DNA of 5,738 nucleotides from Candidatus Saccharimonadota bacterium (lineage in GTDB: Bacteria > Patescibacteriota > Saccharimonadia > Saccharimonadales > UBA4665): assembly GCA_029288515.1 (NCBI GenBank), contig JARIHB010000031.1, forward strand, positions 1-5,738, written 5' to 3'. Below the pieces are notes generated by a model. That model worked only from the letters and a program-made list of their open reading frames with translations, ran no database searches and had not been told where the DNA came from. Shown here one piece after another: positions 1 through 4,697 of the stretch (its first letter is position 1; every line of letters begins with the position of its first letter). The translations under genes and the position numbers were made by a program.

Positions 1-93
1 GCCGTACTCGGGCGTCAGCACCGTTAGTATGCGGTCGGCTTCGCCGTAATCGGTACGCGTGAGGATAATCGCCTGAGCGGTGAGCTGTTTCAT
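1..93 (-). CDS. recO: DNA repair protein RecO, N-terminal fragment (runs off the window)
   Basis: RecO works with RecF and RecR in loading RecA onto SSB-coated single-stranded DNA, and it anneals complementary strands. Only the first 31 codons are present. The reading frame is open from the ATG at 93-91 to base 1. It starts MKQLTAQAIILTR and continues with TDYGEADRILTVLTPEYG. This is the signature of the RecO N-terminal OB-fold, typically 'AIVL...DYGEADRIvtlfT.e.G'. The start overlaps the stop of the upstream receiver-domain gene as ATGA (90-93), and no Shine-Dalgarno sequence is visible, so translation is probably coupled to that gene. The C-terminal part of the OB-fold and the helical/zinc region lie outside the window. 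The identification rests on a short but characteristic stretch, and I know of no competing family with it. Confidence 0.9.
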   Translation of the reverse strand, partial: MKQLTAQAIILTRTDYGEADRILTVLTPEYG

Positions 94-473
94 ACCATTG
101 CCAGCTGCGCTTTTACCGCATTCACCAGCTCGGCAAGCGACGTGCCATGCTTATACAAAACAGCGCGTACACCCAATGCGTCATGCAATATAGAGACGTA
201 CGATTCGGTTTGTACCGGCGTAAGGCTGGTGTGTACCACAACGGGAATATCATGCCATTCCGGATAGGAGCGCAATTCATGTAAAAATTCCACGCCGTTA
301 TGGGATGGCAGCTGCAGTTCTAACACAATGACGTCAGGCTGGCGGGCGTCAATGGCATGGATACCGTTCTGCGCGCCGCTTACCGCCACCGCCGTGAAGC
401 CATGCGCAGTAAACGCCGCCTGATACGTGGCGGCCAATATGGTGTTCGGCTCGAGTAATAATACATGTGACAT
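90..473 (-). CDS. Stand-alone receiver-domain protein with a degenerate phosphorylation site (pseudo-response regulator)
   Basis: A 127-aa protein that is a single CheY-like receiver domain with no output domain. The fold pattern is clear: VLLLEPN (4-10, beta1), DVIVLELQLPSHNGVEFL (47-64, beta3 and loop), IPVVVHTS (76-83, beta4), AVLYKHGTSLAELVNAV (104-120, beta5 and alpha5). The key residues are altered. The phospho-acceptor Asp is Glu52 (codon 318-320) in the L-E-L context. The second residue of the acidic Mg-binding pair is Pro9 (E8-P9-N10). The conserved Lys108 is followed by His, not Pro. Thr82 is kept. From family knowledge, such receivers are usually not phosphorylated and act by protein contact, with Glu sometimes mimicking the active state. 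The gene starts 11 bases after the kinase-like gene and overlaps recO by ATGA. It has no Shine-Dalgarno sequence, but a TATAAT lies just upstream. The partner is unknown; the adjacent pseudokinase is the obvious candidate. Confidence 0.88.
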   Translation of the reverse strand: MSHVLLLEPNTILAATYQAAFTAHGFTAVAVSGAQNGIHAIDARQPDVIVLELQLPSHNGVEFLHELRSYPEWHDIPVVVHTSLTPVQTESYVSILHDALGVRAVLYKHGTSLAELVNAVKAQLAMV

Positions 474-483
474 GGGTACAAAA

Positions 484-489
484 ATTATA
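484..489 (-). promoter_or_regulatory. Candidate -10 element for the receiver-domain gene (near-leaderless)
   Basis: TATAAT on the minus strand, in the context CTTGTATAAT, overlaps the stop codon of the kinase-like gene. Ten bases separate it from the receiver ATG at 473, so transcription starting about 7 bases downstream would leave almost no 5' leader. No purine-rich Shine-Dalgarno sequence lies between (TTTTTGTACCC). I see no convincing -35 hexamer. The gene could also simply be read from the upstream transcript. Confidence 0.45.
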
Positions 490-1204
490 CAAGTTGCATC
501 TGACGGCTAGGATGCAGCATAGCGGCCAGGCCTCTCTGCCGGGCGTGGTGACCCACATGCAAACGGCTGTCCATACACCGTAAAATTGTGTCAGCCACAA
601 ACAAACCTGCGCCGCTGCCCGGCGCCAGTGTACCAAACGGCTGCGCTGCCCGACCACACAACTGCAATGCCGTCCGCCACTGGGCCGCACAGATAGTATT
701 GTAAGTACCATACATGCCCGTCACAATGCCGCCTGGCGTGCGATGCATGGCTAAACGGAGCCGACGCCGGCGTTGGTCTTCTATGGCAGCCTGAGCTTCT
801 ACCAGGCCGTACCCTAATGATAACAACGCTGCGCGTAAGCCGCGGGCGTGCGCCATAACCGGCTGATAGCGGCCAGTAATGTCTACCTCAATGTCTACGT
901 TATACTGCTTGGCAAAGCGCGTCAGGGTATGTGCGATGTCCACAATCGTCGACGGCACCGATACCGGCTCAAGCTGCAACTGCGTCTGTTCGCGCAGTAG
1001 CTGCAGCCCCAGCAGATAGCTGTCTACCAGCTGCAATGCCGCATCGGCCTGGGTTTGTACTAACAAGGGGTCGGCAGCTTGTGTCCGGCCGGCCATGTGT
1101 GCGAGCTCAGCCTGGCGGGCAATCACCGTCAGCGGCACTTTTAGCTGCTCAGCAACAGCCGCCAGTACATCCCCCGCGCCTGTAGGCATACTCGCAGCAC
1201 TCAT
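485..1204 (-). CDS. Histidine-kinase-like protein lacking the catalytic His (probable pseudokinase)
   Basis: A 239-aa soluble protein with no membrane segment or sensor domain. Residues 12-34 resemble a HisKA dimerisation helix: EQLKVPLTVIA (19-29) aligns with the usual HELRTPLT.I, but the phosphorylated His position is Glu19 (codon 1148-1150). The C-terminal half resembles a HATPase_c domain. It keeps a G2-like box, GSGAGLFVADTIL (near 196-208), matching GtGLGL.iv..Iv. The N-box is eroded (LRAALLSLGYGLVEA, with no paired Asn) and no DxGxG G1 box is visible near IVTGMYGTYNTI. Autophosphorylation therefore looks unlikely; a scaffold or allosteric partner role is inference. The gene is followed after 11 bases by a receiver gene with the matching Asp-to-Glu change. 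The ATG at 1204 is preceded by GAGGGG at a rather long 12-base spacing. Assignment to the kinase superfamily is fairly firm; loss of activity is predicted only from motifs. Confidence 0.84.
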   Translation of the reverse strand: MSAASMPTGAGDVLAAVAEQLKVPLTVIARQAELAHMAGRTQAADPLLVQTQADAALQLVDSYLLGLQLLREQTQLQLEPVSVPSTIVDIAHTLTRFAKQYNVDIEVDITGRYQPVMAHARGLRAALLSLGYGLVEAQAAIEDQRRRRLRLAMHRTPGGIVTGMYGTYNTICAAQWRTALQLCGRAAQPFGTLAPGSGAGLFVADTILRCMDSRLHVGHHARQRGLAAMLHPSRQMQLV

Positions 1205-1216
1205 GCCGTCGTTGTT

Positions 1217-1241
1217 CCCCTCTTACTGTACTCTCAGTATA
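1217..1241 (-). promoter_or_regulatory. Candidate -10 box and Shine-Dalgarno for the pseudokinase gene
   Basis: In the 81-base gap between the last sigma gene and the pseudokinase, the minus strand carries TATACT (1236-1241) in the context GTTGTATACT, followed by GAGGGG (1217-1222) 12 bases before the ATG. Transcription would start near 1229, giving a leader of roughly 25 bases. No good -35 hexamer is visible, and I see no intrinsic terminator between the sigma gene and this site, so read-through from the sigma genes is also possible. Confidence 0.4.
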
Positions 1242-1285
1242 CAACACCACATAGTTGCAGGAAGCTGTAGAACCCACAACTGTAG

Positions 1286-1885
1286 CTAGAAATCTCTCCG
1301 GCTCCCAATGCCCTGCTTTTTCATAGCTTGACGCATATTGTGCCGGGCCCAATACAAACGCCCTTTCACCGTACCCACCGGTATGCCAAGTCGCTCTGCG
1401 ATCTGATCATCAGTTAAATCACCATAATAACGCAGCACTACGGCTTCACGCTGATCTCCGCTCAAACCGCTTATCAATTCTTCCACCAATAGCTTATCGG
1501 CGGTGTGCTCAGCAGTATCTGATATTACCGGTACAAATGTGGGCGCTTCCCCGGATTCCGGCTCGTTCAGCGCTTGTGATGCTTTCGGTGAGATATGGCC
1601 CTCAGGGACAGTTTGCTCATGGCGAAAATGGTCGATGGCGAGACGTTTTACAGTCGTATAAACGTACTGTGAGTTGTCTCCCTCTGTGAGCCTCGCATTC
1701 CGAAGACCCCGTACTAACGTAGCCTGCATCAGGTCGCCAGAGTCAACCCCATACCTCGAGCCTACAATATTGACCATAGGGGTAAAATATCCGTCGTCAT
1801 ACAGCTGCGCGAGCCTTTCATAATGGCCCGGTACTTGAGTCCCTTCTACTGAGCCACCGCTGGAGTTACCTGCCTCAATTTCCAT
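1286..1885 (-). CDS. ECF-type RNA polymerase sigma factor, third of a tandem triplet
   Basis: A 199-aa sigma-70-family protein with the two-domain ECF layout. Region 2 spans about 27-90. SGDLMQATLVRGL (49-61) matches the core-polymerase-binding motif 'DLvQetfLra', and YVYTTVKRLAIDHFR (74-88) matches the -10-recognition helix pattern 'wLy.iarNlaiDy.R'. A linker with PEGH (94-97) follows. Region 4 (139-186) reads GLSGDQREAVVLRYYGDLTDDQIAERLGIPVGTVKGRL, a textbook -35-binding helix-turn-helix. The tail ends GIGSRRDF, as in its two neighbours. It lies 52 bases after the previous sigma gene. GAAAGG (1892-1897) lies 6 bases before the ATG. Of the three it is the closest to canonical ECF sigmas in the -10-recognition helix. 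Target promoters cannot be read from the window, and no anti-sigma gene follows; the next gene is the pseudokinase. Confidence 0.92.
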   Translation of the reverse strand: MEIEAGNSSGGSVEGTQVPGHYERLAQLYDDGYFTPMVNIVGSRYGVDSGDLMQATLVRGLRNARLTEGDNSQYVYTTVKRLAIDHFRHEQTVPEGHISPKASQALNEPESGEAPTFVPVISDTAEHTADKLLVEELISGLSGDQREAVVLRYYGDLTDDQIAERLGIPVGTVKGRLYWARHNMRQAMKKQGIGSRRDF

Positions 1886-1937
1886 AATATGCCTTTCTTT
1901 GCTGCGATCCCAAGGGCCGTAGGACCTACAACTTCAA

Positions 1938-2552
1938 TTAAAAATCACCTCGGCTATCAATGCCCTGCCGGCTAAGCTGATTGCGCCATTGACGTATAAT
2001 TTCATGGACGCGGCTTTTTACCGTGCCTTCCGGGATGCCCAGCTCCGCCGCCACTTCAAGGTATGTCCGACTCCTGAAATAAATTCCCGTTATCAGGCTG
2101 CGGTCCCTTTCATTCAGACCATCTACTAATCCCCCTACCAGCGCCCTGTCGACAACGCGTTCCGTATAGTCGACAGAGTTGGATACATCATTCAGTAAAG
2201 GGGCCTCCTGTGCGCCAGGCTGGCTAAGCAATGCGTTTGCACTGTCGACCGTATGCCCATCCGTCCGACGGAGCCTTTTGCGATACTGGTCGCTTACGTG
2301 GCTGTTTGCTACCGACCACGCATACCTCCAACCGGTGTCGAACGACTCAGGATCCTTGAGGGCCTTTTCCGTCAAATCCTGTCCCAAATCGCCAATGTTA
2401 TCGTGGGGCAAGCTCCACCTATTACCAATAGCACGCGCCAACTGATCAAAATAACCCTTGCTATAGAGCTCCTCTATAATTCCGTACGGGTCGGCATGCG
2501 CCTGTCCGTCGTCACTCTGGCTATAATAATCACCAACAAACTCAATACTCAT
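1938..2552 (-). CDS. ECF-type RNA polymerase sigma factor, second of a tandem triplet
   Basis: A 204-aa paralogue of its two neighbours. Region 2: LYSKGYFDQLARAIGNR (29-45), NIGDLGQDLTEKAL (52-65) and WRYAWSVANSHVSDQYRKR (75-93). The linker carries TDGH (97-100) at the same place as PEGH in the others. Region 4: GLNERDRSLITGIYFRSRTYLEVAAE (145-170), then LGIPEGTVKSRV (171-182). The tail ends GIDSRGDF. Region 4 is less canonical in its first helix (SLITGIYF in place of vl.L.y). I chose the ATG at 2552. An in-frame TTG one codon earlier is possible, but GAGGG (2560-2564) sits 7 bases before the ATG, the better spacing. It follows the first sigma gene after 29 bases with no terminator between, so the two are probably co-transcribed. 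Function is a promoter-specificity factor; the regulon is unknown. Confidence 0.92.
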   Translation of the reverse strand: MSIEFVGDYYSQSDDGQAHADPYGIIEELYSKGYFDQLARAIGNRWSLPHDNIGDLGQDLTEKALKDPESFDTGWRYAWSVANSHVSDQYRKRLRRTDGHTVDSANALLSQPGAQEAPLLNDVSNSVDYTERVVDRALVGGLVDGLNERDRSLITGIYFRSRTYLEVAAELGIPEGTVKSRVHEIIRQWRNQLSRQGIDSRGDF

Positions 2553-2559
2553 CAATGTA

Positions 2560-2566
2560 CCCTCTT
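2560..2566 (-). promoter_or_regulatory. Shine-Dalgarno deciding the start of the second sigma gene
   Basis: AAGAGGG on the minus strand lies 7 bases before the ATG at 2552 and only 4 before an in-frame TTG at 2555. The spacing favours the ATG as the start. Confidence 0.6.
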
Positions 2567-2581
2567 AATTTCTGTCTTACT

Positions 2582-3205
2582 TTAAATGTCGGCGCGATTT
2601 ATTATACCTGCTTCGGCCAATCTTTCACGTATGTTTGTCGAAGCGATTGAGAGCCGGCTCTTTACGGTGCCCACGGGGATATCCAGCTCTTCAGCTATCT
2701 GTTGATGACTTTTGTCGTCGTAGTAAAAGAGGTGGACTGATTCTTTATGCGCAGGACGGAGACCAGCGGTTAAGTCCTGTACAAACATGGTGTCGACCAC
2801 ACCATCAGCGTGATCCGGGGTTGTCGGTAGAAAAGTGGTTGTAAACTCTTCGGCTGCACTACCGTCAGCACCCATATTCAGCAGTGTAGCAGCGTATGCA
2901 TGTATATGTCCCTCTGGCCGGCAGCTTGCTCGACGGTAGCGGTCAGTAACCGCATTGGTGGCAACTGTTTTGCCATACTCCCATCCATCGGCATCAAGCT
3001 TGTCAGGGTGAGTCAACGCCTTCACGGCTAAATCTTGTTCTAGATCAGCAATCCCCTCTTTGTCCAAGCCGCGATATGTTCCAACGTAATAGGCGAGGTT
3101 ATGAAAATAACCGTTGGCATACAGCTGCTCAATGGTAGCAAATGAGCCAACCGGCTCAGATTCGGTCGCGGTGGTATCAGAGGTGAAATTGGCCTCGAAA
3201 TTCAT
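2582..3205 (-). CDS. ECF-type RNA polymerase sigma factor, first of a tandem triplet
   Basis: A 207-aa sigma-70-family protein. An acidic, Thr/Ser-rich N-terminal segment of about 24 residues precedes region 2: LYANGYFHNLAYYVG (28-42), GIADLEQDLAVKAL (51-64), WEYGKTVATNAVTDRYRR (75-92). PEGH (97-100) opens an acidic Ala/Thr-rich linker. Region 4 (148-196) contains GLRPAHKESVHLFYYDDKSHQQIAEE, then LDIPVGTVKSRL, the -35-binding helix-turn-helix. The tail ends GIINRADI. It heads the sigma group, directly behind a terminator and with its own promoter. Only 11 bases separate the -10 box from the ATG and there is no Shine-Dalgarno sequence, so the mRNA is probably almost leaderless. The nearest membrane protein, upstream, belongs to a different transcription unit. 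There is therefore no obvious cognate anti-sigma factor, which is unusual for ECF sigmas. Confidence 0.92.
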   Translation of the reverse strand: MNFEANFTSDTTATESEPVGSFATIEQLYANGYFHNLAYYVGTYRGLDKEGIADLEQDLAVKALTHPDKLDADGWEYGKTVATNAVTDRYRRASCRPEGHIHAYAATLLNMGADGSAAEEFTTTFLPTTPDHADGVVDTMFVQDLTAGLRPAHKESVHLFYYDDKSHQQIAEELDIPVGTVKSRLSIASTNIRERLAEAGIINRADI

Positions 3206-3216
3206 AATTCTATATG

Positions 3217-3244
3217 ATTATACAATATTTTGTAAAATAAACAA
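3217..3244 (-). promoter_or_regulatory. Promoter of the sigma-factor triplet
   Basis: On the minus strand, TTGTTT (3239-3244) and a perfect TATAAT (3217-3222) are separated by 16 bases. The -10 context is ATTGTATAAT. The -35 hexamer overlaps the 3' arm and T-tract of the terminator of the upstream operon. Transcription would start about 4-6 bases before the sigma ATG at 3205, giving a near-leaderless message. Confidence 0.68.
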
Positions 3245-3265
3245 GAGAGGCAATCGCCCCCCTTG
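3234..3265 (-). terminator. Intrinsic terminator of the xseA-xseB-methyltransferase-membrane protein operon
   Basis: On the minus strand, CAAGGGGGGC and GCCTCTCTTG form a 10-base-pair stem (two G-U pairs) around a GATT loop. TTTATTTT follows immediately (3234-3241). It lies 25 bases after the stop of the membrane-protein gene. On the opposite strand the same stem is not followed by a run of T, so it serves this direction only. Confidence 0.85.
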
Positions 3266-3290
3266 CTTGTGTCGTACCTGCACATACCGC

Positions 3291-3959
3291 CTACGGCGAG
3301 AATGTTAGGTTCGGCAGAATGGTCTTGTTAAAGTCATTCAAGTATACCTGCGCTTCAGTGGAAATTTCCAGTGTCATATTGCGTAATGGCAGCACAATCA
3401 TACTCCCCTGCTTGTTAGCGGCAATCTGCCCGTCCACGCGCGAGCCGACCACGCCCGGTACCTTTGGCAGATTATATGGCGAAACCGTCACTTTTTTAGC
3501 ACTTACCAGGCTGTTGTACTGCGCCATGATCTGGCTATAGGCCACAGGCACAACCTGCACGCGCAGCGCATAGGCGGTGTTTTGGTCGGCCGTGTCGGGC
3601 ACAATGTCCGGCGCGAAGTAGTCATTCATAGGTACACCGCTATTAGTGGTGTGCTCGATAACGTATGCGCTCCACGTTTTGGGATACTGTATAGAAATAC
3701 TGCCATATGCCTCCGGCCCCACATGGGTTTTCAGCGGGTTCTTGGCGTCCTCGGCGTACTGGGCGGCGTCGGCTTTTTGCGTCGCCTGCGTGGCGGTTGC
3801 TACGGCCTCCGCAATTTTTTTATCAGCGTGATTTTTATACTCATTGCGGCCGCTATACGCCCATCCGCCAAAACCGATGGCGGCTATCAATAACACTACC
3901 ACAACAATCAAGGGTATAAGCAGGGCGTCTATATAGCCTCGTTGGCTATGGTGTCTCAT
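3291..3959 (-). CDS. Single-pass membrane protein with an extracytoplasmic PsbP-like 'YPKTW' domain
   Basis: A 222-aa protein of unknown function. It has a short basic N-terminus (MRHHSQRG), then a single long hydrophobic helix from about residue 9 to 35 (YIDALLIPLIVVVVLLIAAI...). A charged Ala-rich helix, possibly coiled coil (40-72), follows, and then a globular domain. SISIQYPKTWSAYVIE (87-102) resembles the start of PsbP/DUF1795-type domains ('f.i.yP..W'). With no cleavage motif the protein is probably anchored with the C-terminus outside. The leader 'QRG-YIDALLI' faintly recalls a type IV pilin leader but lacks Glu at +5, so I do not call it a pilin. The frame stays open upstream to an ATG at 4022, but that start would overlap the methyltransferase by 26 bases and add 21 polar residues. 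The ATG at 3959 places the basic leader correctly. It is the last gene of the xse operon. I remember similar proteins in Saccharibacteria, without a function. Confidence 0.82.
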   Translation of the reverse strand: MRHHSQRGYIDALLIPLIVVVVLLIAAIGFGGWAYSGRNEYKNHADKKIAEAVATATQATQKADAAQYAEDAKNPLKTHVGPEAYGSISIQYPKTWSAYVIEHTTNSGVPMNDYFAPDIVPDTADQNTAYALRVQVVPVAYSQIMAQYNSLVSAKKVTVSPYNLPKVPGVVGSRVDGQIAANKQGSMIVLPLRNMTLEISTEAQVYLNDFNKTILPNLTFSP

Positions 3960-3968
3960 ACCGTTAAT

Positions 3969-3974
3969 GGTATA
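3969..3974 (-). promoter_or_regulatory. Weak candidate -10 element before the membrane-protein gene
   Basis: TATACC on the minus strand sits 9 bases before the chosen ATG at 3959, in the 37-base gap after the methyltransferase. No Shine-Dalgarno sequence is visible. The spacing copies the two stronger near-leaderless cases in this window, but the hexamer matches the consensus at only four of six positions. A small inverted repeat, ATACC-GTTAAT-GGTAT (3958-3973), covers the start codon. Confidence 0.22.
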
Positions 3975-3996
3975 GAAGTTTGAGCTGCCGTGCAAG

Positions 3997-4491
3997 TTAT
4001 TTGTATTCGTACAAAAACACACCCTGTTTCTCTTTAGCCGGCCGCTTGCCCGGTATTTGAAAGGCGAAACTTGCCAGCTTCACCGGTTTTGTATGCCAGG
4101 CTTCGATACGCCCGCTCAGCTGCTCCATTTGATACGGGATTACAAACCCGAAAATAGCATCGGCCGGCGGCCATGTCCGACGAAAGTAATTGCCCCACAG
4201 CACACGCACCTGCTTCCGGTACTTCCAGGTACGAATGCGCGCCACCAGTACAAGCACCGGGCTCAGCTCAATACCTACCGCCTGCCACCCGCGCTGCGCG
4301 GCAGCCTGCAGTACTCGGCCATCACCGGATCCCAGGTCGAGTAGGGTCTGGCCCGGCTGCAAGTCAAGCATATCCAGTGCCGTTTTGAGGTTAGGCTGCA
4401 GCGTTGGCAGGTATGGCGGTCCAAATAGTACAGGCAATGCCACAGCAAGGACGACCAACAATACCCCACCAACTAGGATCGAAATAATCAT
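3997..4491 (-). CDS. Membrane-anchored class I SAM-dependent methyltransferase, FAM173/ATPSC-KMT-like
   Basis: A 164-aa protein. One N-terminal transmembrane helix (about 2-23) is followed by GPPYLPT (24-30) and a compact Rossmann methyltransferase core. The SAM-binding glycine loop is LLDLGSGDGRV (50-60). The acidic end of beta2 is AVGIELSP (71-78), where Glu75 would bind the ribose hydroxyls. The fold is short: the C-terminal strands are represented by ADAIFGFVIPY (110-120) and VKLASFAF (137-144). The order TM helix, P(Y/F)(L/V)PT, DLGSGDGR, G.EL.P and a small C-terminal part resembles the FAM173 family. Its animal members include the lysine methyltransferase of the ATP synthase c subunit. 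A protein-lysine substrate is therefore a reasonable guess, but it is inference. The ATG overlaps the xseB stop (ATGA) and there is no Shine-Dalgarno sequence, so translation is likely coupled. It could instead be a small-molecule or lipid methyltransferase. Confidence 0.85.
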   Translation of the reverse strand: MIISILVGGVLLVVLAVALPVLFGPPYLPTLQPNLKTALDMLDLQPGQTLLDLGSGDGRVLQAAAQRGWQAVGIELSPVLVLVARIRTWKYRKQVRVLWGNYFRRTWPPADAIFGFVIPYQMEQLSGRIEAWHTKPVKLASFAFQIPGKRPAKEKQGVFLYEYK

Positions 4492-4697
4492 GCCGCATCC
4501 GGCTGGGCGCGAAGCTTCAGCTCAGTAATGCGGTTCTCGGCCTGCTTCAGATGGGCCTCAAGCCTATCAGCAACGGCTAACCCCTGCTCATACAGTTTCA
4601 CCGCCTCATCAACCTGAATGTCAGGAGCTTGCAGGCGGTCTAATATCTCATCTAACTGTCGTTGCAAGTCCTGGAATGTTGCCTGTTTCTGCGCCAT
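4488..4697 (-). CDS. xseB: Exodeoxyribonuclease VII small subunit
   Basis: A 69-aa protein, the normal length for XseB. Several copies bind the helical region of XseA to form exonuclease VII, which degrades single-stranded DNA from both ends to short oligonucleotides. The pattern TFQDLQRQLDEILDRLQAP (7-25), then VDEAVKLYEQGLAVADRLEAHL (29-50), is the family signature ('f.e.l..Le.iv..LE...l.l.eal.lyeeG..l...c...L'). It is an all-helical pair with a charged C-terminal end. It overlaps the xseA stop by one base (TAATG) and ends in an ATGA overlap with the methyltransferase. AAAGGAG (4709-4715), inside the end of xseA, lies 11 bases before the ATG. Confidence 0.95.
   Translation of the reverse strand: MAQKQATFQDLQRQLDEILDRLQAPDIQVDEAVKLYEQGLAVADRLEAHLKQAENRITELKLRAQPDAA

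Noticed and set aside
152..157. TTGTATAAG inside the receiver gene as a recO promoter
   Set aside because: It encodes the conserved Leu-Tyr-Lys of the receiver, lacks a -35 hexamer and lies about 60 bases from the recO ATG, unlike the close spacing at the better cases.
1265..1285. Direct repeat CTGTAG x2 in the gap before the pseudokinase
   Set aside because: Six-base repeats this close are not significant, and nothing else supports an operator.
1919..1929. Palindrome GTAGG-N-CCTAC between the second and third sigma genes
   Set aside because: Arms of five bases are expected several times by chance in a window this size. The loop is too short for a hairpin and no T-run follows.
2553..2555. 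TTG as start of the second sigma gene
   Set aside because: The adjacent ATG has better spacing to GAGGG and is the commoner start codon.
2253..2585. Plus-strand reading frame of about 110 codons opposite the second sigma gene
   Set aside because: Low-complexity antisense shadow of a clearly conserved gene, with no recognisable domain. The same holds for all other plus-strand frames in the window.
2601..2606. TATAAT inside the end of the first sigma gene as promoter of the second
   Set aside because: No -35 hexamer at a suitable distance, and the bases are needed to encode the conserved GIINR tail. A weak internal promoter cannot be excluded.
3960..4022. Upstream ATG (4022) as start of the membrane protein
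   Set aside because: It would overlap the methyltransferase by 26 bases and put 21 non-hydrophobic residues before a normal basic leader and membrane helix.
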